Part shown: in pieces, positions 1 to 10,168 of the stretch
Layout of the letters: each line of letters begins with the position of its first letter
How positions within the stretch are numbered: the first letter of the stretch is position 1
Assembly: GCA_943788115.1 (NCBI GenBank)
Contig: CALSPA010000005.1
Span: 186,001-250,000, forward strand
Source: an uncultured Flavobacteriales bacterium
Lineage (GTDB): Bacteria; Bacteroidota; Bacteroidia; Flavobacteriales_D; Parvicellaceae
DNA length: 64,000 nucleotides
Reading direction: 5' to 3'
Made by a program: the position numbers and the translations under genes
Notes under the pieces: generated by a model
Seen by the model: only the letters and a program-made list of their open reading frames with translations
Database searches by the model: none
What the model was told of the DNA's origin: nothing

Positions 1-594
1 GTTGTAATAATGTTTTACAGATTCAGCCACTCCATATCCAGTAATCATATCTGCTACAACATATTTTCTTGAAACAGCTGGTGAGTAAGAATCATTTTCA
101 ATTACTTTTAGGACTCCTTGTCTTAGTTGACCTATTCTATTAATTTTTTGAGCTTCTCTTGGCTGGAAGTGACCATTGAAGACACCTTCTTGAGGGTGCC
201 AAACACCACAATCTTCTGTAATTGGAATTACTTCATGTATTTCATCTACATTTAAGTCACCACCAGTCCCATAATAATGCTTAAGTAGTGGGGTAACTGC
301 TTGATACCATCTTTTTAGAACACCAGCTTTCCTTGGGTCATTAGGATCGAAATTTATCCCAGATTTAGCACCTCCAATTGGTGGGCCAGAAACTGTGAAT
401 TTTACTTCCATTGTTTTAGCAAGAGATGTAACTTCATGTTTATCTAATCCTTTTCTCATTCTTGTGCCACCACCAGCAGCACCACCTCTAAGCGAATTGA
501 TAACTACCCATCCTTCAGCTTCTGTTTCAGCATCTTTCCAGTTAAAAACAATTTCAGGTGTTTTGTTTTCAAATTTTTGAAGTAATTCTTTCAT
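1..594 (-). CDS. Glu/Leu/Phe/Val dehydrogenase, C-terminus cut by window edge
   Basis: The reading frame runs from an ATG at 594 down to base 1 and gives the first 198 residues; the C-terminal nucleotide-binding domain lies outside the window. Visible family features are the glycine-rich stretch GGAAGGGTRMRKG (residues 37-49), Lys65 in TMEVKF, the GGAKSGI segment (74-80, with a conserved Lys) and TGGDLNVDE (110-118). These belong to the dimerisation and substrate domain of NAD(P)-dependent amino-acid dehydrogenases, which oxidatively deaminate an amino acid to its 2-oxo acid. Substrate specificity cannot be read from this part. It is clearly different from the hexameric-type glutamate dehydrogenase at 23918-25270. 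It lies tail-to-head upstream of anmK on the same strand, with a 92-base gap. Confidence 0.85.
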   Translation of the reverse strand, partial: MKELLQKFENKTPEIVFNWKDAETEAEGWVVINSLRGGAAGGGTRMRKGLDKHEVTSLAKTMEVKFTVSGPPIGGAKSGINFDPNDPRKAGVLKRWYQAVTPLLKHYYGTGGDLNVDEIHEVIPITEDCGVWHPQEGVFNGHFQPREAQKINRIGQLRQGVLKVIENDSYSPAVSRKYVVADMITGYGVAESVKHYYN

Positions 595-686
595 TTGTTT
601 TAAATTATTGAGAAAGCAAATTTAGAAAAATATTGAGCTTATATAATTAATCTTATTTTATTTATAAAAAGTCTGATAGTAAGTTT

Positions 687-1760
687 TTACCCAAAATGAA
701 TAATTCCACCAATATTATCTCTTTTAGCTCCTGTAACTGAACTTAAAACATTTGTTCCACTTTCTAATCTTATCACTCCTAAAAATGCGAAAATTAATGC
801 TTCTTTAAAATTTATAATCTCTTTATGTGGTAATATACATTCTATTTTATATTTACTTTTTAGCAGGTTAATCCAGTATTTGTTGTGTGCTCCTCCACCT
901 GTTATTAAAACATCTCTTTTGTTATTAGTTATCGAATTGCTAATTGTGTTTGTTAAGTGAAGCCCTAAAGTGGCCAATTGATCAGGAATTGTTATTTTTT
1001 TATTATTTTCAAAGATAGTTGAAAACCAGTTTTCAAAATCTTCTCTAGCTAAAGATTTTGGCATTTTTTTTTTAAAAAAAACATTTGAATTGAGTTGAGA
1101 AAGTAATTCATTATTAACTGTTCCAGATGCTGCTATTTCACCATTGTTATCAAAATCTGAACCAATTTTTTGTGCTAAATAATTACTTGCCATATTCGCA
1201 AAAGTTATATCACCTCCAATTCTAGTTTCTTTTTCTGAATAAGAAATATTTGCTATCCCGCCAAGGTTTAGACAGTAACTGTATTTGTTAAATAAAAATT
1301 CATCACCAAAAGGTACAAGTGGGGCGCCTTGTCCACCTATAGAAACATCAAATTTTCTAAAGTCTGAAACAACTTTTTTGTTTGTTGTTGAAGCAATTGC
1401 TGCACCACAGCCTAATTGAAAGGTTAGTCCATTATTTGGCTCATGAAAAATGGTATGTCCGTGTGAACTAATGCAATTGAGTTCAGTTATTTTGTTGTTT
1501 TGGATGAAAAAATTTACTTTTTCGCCTAAATAATGCCCATATTCTTTATTTAGAAGTAAAAAATCTTTTGCGTTAAGGTCTTTTGCCTTTGAAATTTTAC
1601 TAATCCAAGGTTTGCTATATTCAACACATTCACTGTGAATTATATTAAAGTCCCAGTGTTTATTATGTTTAAAACAGCAGTAGACGATATCTAAACCATC
1701 AAATGAAGTTCCAGACATTAAGCCTATAGCATGGTATTGTTTCATAAAAACCTTTGACAT
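687..1760 (-). CDS. anmK: Anhydro-N-acetylmuramic acid kinase
   Basis: Predicted to phosphorylate and open 1,6-anhydro-MurNAc to MurNAc-6-phosphate, a cytoplasmic step of peptidoglycan recycling. The N-terminal phosphate loop LMSGTSFDGLD (residues 14-24) is the family signature, followed by SSHGHT (98-103), DFRKFDVSIGGQGAPLVP (133-150) and LNLGGIANIS (165-174). GGDITFANM (182-190) is where the catalytic Asp of the family sits. The length of 357 residues is normal for Bacteroidota. ATG codons exist at residue 1 and residue 6 (1745); the second may be the real start because the fold begins just after it. Divergent from the acyl-CoA dehydrogenase. Confidence 0.93.
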   Translation of the reverse strand: MSKVFMKQYHAIGLMSGTSFDGLDIVYCCFKHNKHWDFNIIHSECVEYSKPWISKISKAKDLNAKDFLLLNKEYGHYLGEKVNFFIQNNKITELNCISSHGHTIFHEPNNGLTFQLGCGAAIASTTNKKVVSDFRKFDVSIGGQGAPLVPFGDEFLFNKYSYCLNLGGIANISYSEKETRIGGDITFANMASNYLAQKIGSDFDNNGEIAASGTVNNELLSQLNSNVFFKKKMPKSLAREDFENWFSTIFENNKKITIPDQLATLGLHLTNTISNSITNNKRDVLITGGGAHNKYWINLLKSKYKIECILPHKEIINFKEALIFAFLGVIRLESGTNVLSSVTGAKRDNIGGIIHFG

Positions 1761-1785
1761 TCTTTTATCAAGTGAATATATGAAC

Positions 1786-1793
1786 TAAATTTG
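1786..1793 (+). promoter_or_regulatory. Candidate -7 box (TAnnTTTG) before acyl-CoA dehydrogenase
   Basis: TAAATTTG matches the Bacteroidota sigma-A -7 consensus TAnnTTTG and ends 24 bases before the chosen ATG at 1818. I see no clear -33 TTTG at the usual spacing, so this rests on the -7 element alone. Confidence 0.4.
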
Positions 1794-1817
1794 TTGACTT
1801 CAAAAAAAAATAAAATT

Positions 1818-2957
1818 ATGAATTTTCAACTTTCAGAAGAACATTTAGCTGTAAAAGATGCAGCAAGAGATTTTGCCGAAAATGCTTGTAAAGCTGGTGT
1901 AATTGATAGAGACAGAGATCAAATTGTTCCATTAGATCAACTAAAACAATTGGGAGAGCTTGGTTTTATGGGTATGATGGTTGATCCTAAATATGGTGGC
2001 AGTGGTATGGATACCCTAAGTTATGTTATTGCCATGGAAGAAATATCAAAGATTGATGCATCTGTTTCTGTGGCTATGTCTGTTAATAATAGTTTAGTTT
2101 GTTGGGGATTAGAAACGTTTGGAAGTGAACAACAGAAACAAAAATATTTAGTTCCATTGGCTAAAGGCGAAAAGGTAGGAGCATTTTGTTTGTCTGAGCC
2201 TGAAGCTGGCTCTGATGCAACATCTCAAAGAACTACAGCAATTGACCATGGAGATTATTATCTTTTAAATGGTACTAAGAATTGGATCACAAATGGAAGT
2301 ACAGCTTCTACTTATTTAGTAATTGCTCAAACTGATGTTGATAAAGGTCATAGAGGTATAAATGCTTTTATTGTTGAGAAAGGTTTGGAAGGATTTGAAG
2401 TTAGTGCAAAAGAAGATAAATTAGGTATAAGAGGTAGCGACACACATTCGTTAGTTTTTACAGATGTTAAAATCCCTAAAGAAAACAGAATAGGTGAGGA
2501 TGGTTTTGGGTTTAAGTTTGCTATGAAAACATTAGCTGGTGGTAGAATTGGAATAGCTGCTCAAGCTTTGGGTATAGCTGCTGGTGCTTATGAACTTTCA
2601 TTGGCTTATTCTAAAGAAAGAGAAACTTTTGGTAAGCTAATTTCTGAACACCAGGCAATTCAATTTAAATTGGCAGATATGGCATTAGAAATTGAGGCAG
2701 CGAGATTATTAGTTCATAAAGCTGCTTGGCATAAAGACAATGGTGAAGACTATGGCTTATCTGGAGCAATGGCTAAATTAAATGCTTCTGAGGTTGCTAT
2801 GAAAACAACAGTAGAAGCAGTTCAAATTCATGGTGGATACGGTTATGTGAAAGAATACCATGTTGAACGTCTTATGAGAGACGCTAAAATCACACAGATT
2901 TATGAAGGGACTTCTGAAATTCAGAGAATTGTTATCGCAAGAAGTATTCTTAGCTAA
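1818..2957 (+). CDS. Acyl-CoA dehydrogenase (short/medium-chain type)
   Basis: FAD-dependent enzyme predicted to introduce the alpha,beta double bond into acyl-CoA, the first step of fatty-acid or branched-chain acyl-CoA oxidation. The 379-residue length, the FAD-contacting segment GTKNWITNG, and the C-terminal RDAKITQIYEGTSEIQ are typical of the butyryl-CoA dehydrogenase group. Glu363 of YEGT is at the expected catalytic-base position. I chose the ATG at 1818 (MNFQLSEEH) because the family begins there; the frame is open upstream to 1791, but those nine residues are Lys-rich and overlap the candidate promoter. Monocistronic: a strong terminator follows directly. Confidence 0.92.
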   Translation: MNFQLSEEHLAVKDAARDFAENACKAGVIDRDRDQIVPLDQLKQLGELGFMGMMVDPKYGGSGMDTLSYVIAMEEISKIDASVSVAMSVNNSLVCWGLETFGSEQQKQKYLVPLAKGEKVGAFCLSEPEAGSDATSQRTTAIDHGDYYLLNGTKNWITNGSTASTYLVIAQTDVDKGHRGINAFIVEKGLEGFEVSAKEDKLGIRGSDTHSLVFTDVKIPKENRIGEDGFGFKFAMKTLAGGRIGIAAQALGIAAGAYELSLAYSKERETFGKLISEHQAIQFKLADMALEIEAARLLVHKAAWHKDNGEDYGLSGAMAKLNASEVAMKTTVEAVQIHGGYGYVKEYHVERLMRDAKITQIYEGTSEIQRIVIARSILS

Positions 2958-2965
2958 TTTAAAAA

Positions 2966-3015
2966 TTAAGACATAAAAAAAGGGAAGTTTTAGCTTCCCT
3001 TTTTTTATGTCTTAA
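2966..3015. terminator. Bidirectional terminator, perfect 22-bp inverted repeat
   Basis: Arms at 2966-2987 and 2994-3015 are perfectly complementary over 22 bases, around a six-base loop (TTTTAG). The inner part is a GC-containing core (GGGAAG/CTTCCC) flanked by A7/T7, so a U-run follows the core hairpin on either strand. It lies between the convergent acyl-CoA dehydrogenase and gldJ and should stop both. Confidence 0.9.
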
Positions 3016-3023
3016 GATTATAT

Positions 3024-4984
3024 TTATTCATAAGCACCTAAACCAACAGGGCTACCAACTCTATCCATAGCACATCTAAAACCAATAGTTGATGTAGATT
3101 TGTTTTCATCTAGAAAACGTCTAGTCCCTGGATTTAAATAGTATGCTCTATCTTGCCATGAGCCTCCTTTAAATATACTTTAGATTTGTCAGAAATAAGC
3201 GATGTAGGTGAGCCTGCCACAGCACCATTAGCAGATTCCATTCCACTTTGGTACATTGCCCAATCTTCATTTTTCTTTCCAGTGTTGAAATCTTTTATAT
3301 TTTCAGTATTAAGATCATTACCAGGATAAAACATTGAAGATTTTAAGTCACCATCTAAGTAGTCAATGTTATCTGCTACTCTATAGTTTCTTCTGTTAAT
3401 GTTTTCTTCAGCACGAACTTCCCTAGTTTTCAAATTTCCAGGTGTATTCAATATAAAATCTGACAACCCAGATCTTATGATAGGACTAATTTGAAGCGTA
3501 TAGCCAGCAAATGATGGATCTTGTTGAACTATCATTTCAAAATCATCAAATACATTGTCAAAAATCTCTTGAACTTTAAGAGACGCTTCAACTGATTGTT
3601 TCTTTTCTAATAGAATTTTTAGCATCCTTAACAGTGGTTTCAATAGCTATTAATAACTCGTTTTCAAGAGAATCTAATCTATTTTTTTGAGTGTAACCGT
3701 ACATTCTACCTGCGCCAGAATGTTTTGTTTCAGTATTAGCTTTACCTTCTCTTTCAGATCTAAAGTCAACTAAATACTGCTCAATGCCATATATGTCATA
3801 AATTGTTGCATCATACTTTTCATCAATTGCCCCAGTAGGATTAAGAACTTTAGTTTTAAATACATTACCACGAAATGGTCTAAAGTCACTTACATCTTCT
3901 GTTGATTAAAGGTCTATAAACATCTAGAACCCATTCACTAACATTACCAGCCATGTTGTATAATCCGTAATCATTAGGCCAATAAGAGTATACTGGTGAT
4001 GTTACATCTGCATTATCATTTAAATGTCCTGAAACCCCCATGTAATCACCTCTTCCTCTCATGAAATTGGCTAGCATGTCTCCTTGCCATTCGTCTTCAG
4101 GATTTCTTACCCAGTGACCATTCCAAGGGTAAATTCTTCTTTCAACTACACGTTCATCAATTGTGTTACCAATTAAACCATAAGCTGCAAATTCCCACTC
4201 AGCTTCAGTTGGGAGTCTATATCTAGGTAAGAGAATACCATCTTCCATTCTTACATTTCTAACAGACATGTTTCTAGCTTTAAATTTACCTGTAGTTGGG
4301 TCATAACCACCTTTAGATGGGTCCAAATCTGGAATTTGACCTAATGGATTTAAGCCTTGTTCATACTGACCGGCTAAGTAAGCATCAGTATTAAATGGCT
4401 CGTTTTGTTGATTAGGATTAATTATTAAAACACCTTCTCTTATTAAAATGTATTCATTAACTCGGTCAGTTCTCCATGCACAGAAATCACTTGCTTGTAA
4501 CCATGAAACACCTACAACAGGGTAATCTCTGTATGATGGATGTCTTAAATAATATTCAACGTAATTTTCGTTAAATCCCATTTTGTCTCTCCAAGATAAA
4601 GTATCAGGAAGAGCTTTTTTGTAGATCATAGGATAATCAGTGTATGTTTCTTCCAACCCAGTATAAATATTCACACCCAGTTGAAATTAGAGGATTTCGG
4701 TTTCATCCATATAAAAAGAAGAAACAGTAACTCTTCTAGGAATGTTGTGGTTTTCAAGAGTAACATCTTGCTCAAACTCTTCCCATAGTAAAGGTTCCAC
4801 CTTCAATAAGTATTAAACCAGGCCCAGTTTCTTGTTCTGGGTATGGAGTTTTTTGAAACCCTCCATTTCTGGGGTTATTATAGTCCCAACCTGTAATGTT
4901 AGATCTTTCATAGGCGCATGAGCCCATTAAAAATATTAATGATAATAAAGCGCTTGTAAGGGTTATAAAATTATTCCTCTTCAT
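3024..4984 (-). pseudogene. gldJ: gldJ-like gliding/T9SS lipoprotein, broken by about seven single-base indels
   Basis: GldJ is an outer-membrane-associated lipoprotein of the gliding and type IX secretion machinery with a formylglycine-generating-enzyme (SUMF1) fold. The start at 4984 gives a lipoprotein signal peptide with Cys23 in LMGSC. Conserved blocks then follow across frames: GGTFTMGRV, FYMDETEI, YVEYYLRHPSYRDYPVVGVSW, YRLPTEAEWEFAAYG, MAGNVSEWVLDVYRP, and finally GGSWQDRAYYLNPGTRRF and GFRCAM, ending at a stop at 3024-3026. Joining these needs frame changes near 4775, 4692, 4677, 4648, 3906, 3597-3625 (exact base unclear) and 3172. All but the last behave as one extra base; the last as one missing base. 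I saw no substitution stop codons in the corrected frames. As read, no full-length protein can be made; sequence error is the likelier cause. It follows the porP/sprF gene by 72 bases and may be co-transcribed with it. Confidence 0.85.
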
Positions 4985-5056
4985 AATTGAATTGTTTGCG
5001 TTAACTACACTTATAACGAAAATTAAAAAATAAGTTACAAAATTAGTGGATTTTTT

Positions 5057-6038
5057 TTAGAAAGATGGACAACTTAAGGTTCTAAATGTCTTTTTCTTAG
5101 GTCTGCAATTAAAATTTATTTGAAATGAAAGTTCGTGAGATCCTGCTGTTGCATTTGCTAATTTAGATATAGTCACATCATAACTATATCCAATTTTAAT
5201 GTTATCTGATTGAATTCCTATAAGAGTGATAAAAGCATCTTTATTACGGTACCATATACCACCAACTAATGGACCTTTTTTAACATAAAGCCCCATGTTT
5301 AATTGTTGAAAATTTTCCTGTCTTCTGTAAATGATGTTAGGAGAAATCATTGCATCTTCAGTTTGATACTTGGATGCAGATCCTGCCAGTGGAATCATAG
5401 CTCCAGCATGGGCAGTTAATTTCATTGGTAATTTGCTTTCTTCTTTTATTAGAGATTCATTGGGTTGAGTAAGGTGATGAGCAGCAAACCCAAAATAAAA
5501 TGATTCACTAAATCCTAAAAATCCAGCAGAAAAATCTAATCCTGCAGTAGACCCCCCCCTAGGTTGATCACCCGTCTGAAGAAACAAAACCCCTTCTAGG
5601 GTCAATCATATCTCCAAATGTTAATTTATTCCAATCTAATGTTTTTTGGAAAAATGTTGCTTCTAATCCCATTCTAACTGAAAATTTACGAGAAACTTTA
5701 AGTTGGTAAGAATACATACCACTAACTCTGGTTGTTTTTAAAGAATTTGCAGCTTGATCTGTAGTAAATAAAAGACCTAGACCACCATGTAATGATTCTG
5801 AGTGTTGATCGAATGATGCAGAATATGTTACAAATGTTCCTGAAATCCCAGGCCATTGGTTTCGCCAATTTAAATTGACTCTAGGGCATATATTAGTACC
5901 AGCAAATGCAGGATTTAAATAGATTGGATTAGCGTAAAATTGTGTAAATTCTGGATCTTGCGCACTATTTATGGTTGTGGACAATAATAAACAAATTGTA
6001 AGAATTAGTTGTCTTATGGAGAATGGTCTACCACACAA
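5057..6038 (-). CDS. PorP/SprF-family type IX secretion membrane protein, one frameshift
   Basis: PorP/SprF proteins are outer-membrane beta-barrel components linked to T9SS and gliding. The start at 6038 gives a signal peptide ending near INSAQ, followed by the family opening DPEFTQFYANPIYLNPAFAG. The frame reads to DPRRGFVSSDG and meets a stop near 5568. The remainder (GGSTAGLDFSAGFLGFSESFYFG through SYDVTISKLANATAGSHELSFQINF) continues in the next frame to 5057, so one extra base lies in about 5560-5590. That interval contains a run of eight G on the coding strand. The corrected protein would be about 327 residues, normal for the family. It is upstream of gldJ on the same strand. Confidence 0.85.
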
Positions 6039-6234
6039 TAATAATCTTGCTTTTAATTAAAGTTTAAAATTAATTAGCCACCAATTATACAAAAAAAAGA
6101 ACAACATTGCATTATTTTTATGTAATAAAAAAATGCAATATTTCATGTTGATTAAGCGTTTAAGCTTCAACATTAATATTACAATGGTTAATTATACATT
6201 AATTTACAATTTAAATTTAAATTAAAGTTCATAA
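6039..6234. other. AT-rich divergent intergenic region
   Basis: This 196-base gap separates the minus-strand porP/sprF-gldJ pair from plus-strand porU-porV and must hold promoters for both directions. It is very AT-rich with several short A/T runs. I see no clear TAnnTTTG box in either direction, and no tRNA or hairpin terminator. Confidence 0.6.
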
Positions 6235-9200
6235 ATGTTCAGAATAATAATCCTTCTTATAAACTTGTTACTATTTTCTGACTTAATGCATTCGCAGCAA
6301 TTAAAGACTGTTGAAAAGCATATTACATATTCAGAAACTTACTTTTTATCTATTAACGATAAAAAAGCTAAAAAAGTTTTCCATCCAACTAAAGGTCACT
6401 GGAATCACTCAACCAATGTTCCAAACCATATTACATATTTCAATTTTATTGGCAATAGTTCAAATTTTAAAATTGATTTCTTTTCAAGAAGTACCATTAA
6501 TTGATGAAGAAATAGCATGTTTTTAACAGTAAAAAAAATTCCAAAAGAATATTCTTTTTCTTTGAAGTCTACAGAACTTGACGGTAAAGATCTTATTGTT
6601 TTTGCAAGGGAATGCAATAAGATTAGATGCAAATGGAAATTATTTTAAACTCACTAATTTTTCTGGTCTTTTATCAGGGGGCTAGTAATTCTATTAATAA
6701 TAAAAATTCATTTGCTAACAGCTCTGTTCTTGCAAGTGGAGGCGAGTGGTATAAAATTGCAATAACAGAAGATGGTATCTATAAATTAGATTATCAAACG
6801 TTATTTAATAATGGTATTATTAACGGTGAAGTTTCAAGTGAAAGCCTAAATATATTTGGTAATGGAGGTGGGATGTTGTCAACAATTAATGGCGCATTTC
6901 GTGGAGATGATTTAAGCATGATAAGAATACATGTTGAAGATGGGGGTGATAATGTTTTTTCAACTGGAGATTACATTTTGTTTTACGGTCAAGGGCCCCA
7001 TCAAAATAATTTTGATGGTTCTAAATTTACTCATAACACTCATTTGTATTGTGACAGCTCTTATTATTTTGTGAATGTAGGTGGGCCTCATTTGCCATAT
7101 AGAATTGGTTCTGCAACAACAACATCAAATACAACTACTCATACAGTTAATAGTTTTTTAGATTTTAAATTTATAGAAAAAGATGACATTAATTTGTTAA
7201 AATCTGGTTCTCAATGGTATGGAGATATTTACGATGTTCAGGACATCATTTAATTATCAATTTGATTTCCCAAATTTAGTGAACGACACAGTTAGCGTTA
7301 AGGCAAAAGTAATAGGGAAATCTGCTGTAAGTAATACTTTCTTTTCTGTTTCTTCATCATCTGAGTCAGTAAATCTTCAAATACCATCTACAGGTTCAGG
7401 TTATTATGCTCCAGTTGGAAAAGCAATTATCGGCTATTTAGATTTTATTGCCAATTCTTTCCAATTCTATTTCAATCAATGTTGATTACAATAAAACAAG
7501 TTCCCCTTCTTCAAAAGGGTATTTGGACTATATTGAAGTGAATGCAAGGAGAAATTTAATTATCAACGAAAACGATATGATTTTTTCAGACCCTAATTCT
7601 GTTGGGGTTAGGTAATGTGTCAGAATTTCAGCTTCAAAATACAGCTCAGCTACAATATATTTTGGGAGATTTCCGATCCGTTAAATCCACTTTCTGTTTC
7701 TTACAGTTCTTTTGGGAATTCGGGCTAGTTTTAAAGTTCAAAACGGACAGTTTAAGAAAGTTTGTTTCTATTAGCGGAACTGGGTTTCCAACTCCAACAA
7801 TTATAGGGTCTATAGAGACCCAAAATTTACATGCTTTAGCAAACGCAGATATGATAATTATTGCTCCAAAACAATTTTATTCAGCCGCTACTGATTTAAA
7901 AGTTTTTCATGAAGCTGAAGGTTTGACAGTGCATTTAGTTTCTCCAAGTGAAATATATAATGAATTTTCTTCTGGAATGAGAGATGCTACAGCAATTAAA
8001 CAATTTTTAAGAATGTTTTATTCAAGAGGAAATGGGATCCCAGGTATGGTTCCTAAATATTGTTTATTGTTTGGCGATGGAACTTATGATAACAGGGATA
8101 GAATGGGACATGGGAATAATTTCATACCTGTTTTCGAATCTTATGAATCTCTTAGTATTACCACAACCTATGCTACAGATGATTATTATGCCATTCTTTC
8201 TGATGGAAGTTCAATGCTAAATACAGATTTATTAAATATTGCCATTGGTAGACTTCCTGTTTCAACAGTTGAACAAGCGAATGCTATGGTTCAGAAAATT
8301 AAAAATTATACAGTTCAGCAATCTAACGATACTGATCAAGCAACATGCTCTAACGGTGAATCTGCATCTGTTTTAAGGGATTGGAGAAATTTAGTAACTA
8401 TGGTAAGTGACGATGAAGACAACAACGCTTATTTTACTGACATTGAAATTATGGCTGGAAAAGTAAAAGTTAGTCATCCTGAAATTAATTTATATAAAAT
8501 TCATTCTGATGCCTATGGTCAAGAAAGTACTGCCGTAGGAGAGAGAATTGAAGGTGCTTTTCAAGCAATAAAACAACAAGTTGATAAGGGTTCTTTATTG
8601 GTTAATTACATTGGACATGGTGGTGAATCTGGTTGGGCTCATGAACAAATTCTAACTGTTCCAACTATAAACGATTGGAGTAATTACCAACGATTGCCAG
8701 TTTTTATGACAGCTACTTGTGAGTTTAGTCGATTTGATGATCATGATAGAACATCTGCTGGTGAATATGTTATTTTAAATCCTGACGGTGGGGGAATATG
8801 TTTATTTACAACTACAAGATTGGTTTATGCAACTCCCAATGAATGGTTGAACAGGTATTTTTACGATACTGTATTTGATAAGATTAATGATCTTCCTCAA
8901 AGACTAGGAGACATCTACAAAGGCACCAAAAATAAATTTGCTTTAAATAGTGCAGATCCAAATTTCAGGAAGTTTGCATTTCTTGGAGATCCTGCTCTAA
9001 AATTTGCATATCCAGAAATGAATATTTTTGCAGATTCAATTAATGGAATTTCTATTTCTGCATTTAACGACACTATTAAAGCCTTAAGTCGTGTTAAAAT
9101 AACTGGACATATCGCCAATTCAATGGGGCAGAAATTAACAGATTTTAATGGTTTTGTTTACAGTAAAATCTATGACAAAATTTCTGCTCTTTCAACTCTT

Positions 9201-10097
9201 GGAACTAATCCAGGGTCTAGTCAAGCTTCTTACGAAATGTGGAAAAACCAAGTATATAAGGGCAAGTCTACTGTTTTAAATGGTGATTTTTCTTTTGAGT
9301 TTATTGTCCCACAAGACATTTCTTTTGACTACGGTGATGCTAGATTTAGTTTTTATGCTGAGAATGGAATTAAAGACGCAAATGGATTTAATGAATCTAT
9401 ATTAATTGGTGGCATAAATGAAGATGCTGAATTAGACAATCAAGGTCCACAAATTGAGTTATTTATGAATGAAGAGAATTTTGTTTCTGGTGGAATTACA
9501 GATGCTCAGCCAATTTTATTGGCTAAAATTTTTGATGAAAATGGTGTGAATACAGTTGGAAATGGAATAGGACACGATATTGAAGCTTATCTTGACGGCA
9601 ATACAGCAGAGTCTATTATATTGAATGATTATTATGAGGCAGAATTAAATACATATAAAAGGGGAGAAATAAATTATCCATTAAGCGATCTAGAAGAGGG
9701 TGTACATTCAATAACACTCAAAGTTTGGGATGTATATAATAACTCTAGTAAATCTACTATAGATTTTGAAGTTGTAAATGATGAAAATCTTGCATTAGCT
9801 CATGTTCTAAATTACCCTAATCCTTTCTCTACACGAACTGAATTCTTTTTTGAACATAATCAGCATTGTGATTATTTAGATGTTCAAGTTCAAATCTTTA
9901 CTATTTCTGGTAAACTCGTTAAGACAATAAACAAAAGAATTCATAGTGAGGGTTACAGAAGTGAAGGTATTCTATGGGATGCCAAAGATGATTATGGAGA
10001 TAAAATTGCAAGAGGTGTCTATGTTTACACCTTAAAAGTAGCTAGTGAAAATGGTGAAATTGCTGAAAAAACAGAGAAATTAGTAATATTAAATTAA
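6235..10097 (+). pseudogene. porU: porU-like T9SS C-terminal signal peptidase, N-terminal third broken by about ten indels
   Basis: PorU is the cell-surface C25 (gingipain-family) sortase that removes the C-terminal sorting domain of type IX cargo. A signal peptide opens at 6235. Coding sense then changes frame near 6475, 6515, 6610, 6680, 7237, 7463, 7600, 7660, 7725 and 7752. From there to 10097 a single frame carries the full C25 domain: LLFGDGTYDNRD, the His of NYIGHGGESGW and the Cys of MTATCEFSRFDD, plus a C-terminal sorting-type domain (NYPNPFSTRTEF through KLVILN). Nine shifts look like one added base and one like one lost base. I found no substitution stops in the corrected frames. 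The catalytic part is intact; the break is confined to 6.47-7.76 kb. Confidence 0.87.
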
Positions 10098-10123
10098 CTT
10101 AGTTAATGATTATACTAAATCAG

Positions 10124-10131
10124 TATATTTG
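10124..10131 (+). promoter_or_regulatory. Candidate -7 box before porV
   Basis: TATATTTG fits TAnnTTTG, 37 bases before the porV ATG in the porU-porV gap. No convincing -33 element is seen at the normal spacing. Confidence 0.4.
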
Positions 10132-10168
10132 TCGTTTGTAAAACACTCACACCTTATTAAAAATAAAA

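Noticed and set aside
395-580. Plus-strand open frame of 61 codons
   Set aside because: It lies opposite the conserved dehydrogenase frame on the minus strand and has low-complexity Pro/Ser content.
3024-4984. Several separate small SUMF1-like genes
   Set aside because: The pieces are in GldJ order, non-overlapping in content and joined by single-base shifts, so they are one gene.
7602-7760. N-terminal 50 codons of the long porU frame read as real protein
   Set aside because: The residues there (FCFLQFFWEFGLVLK) are unlike the family; neighbouring frames give WEISDPLNPLSVSYSSFG and FKVQNGQFKK, so this is out-of-frame reading.
6475-7760. Programmed ribosomal frameshifting in porU
   Set aside because: Ten shifts, nearly all in the same direction and without slippery heptamers plus pseudoknots, cannot be programmed recoding.
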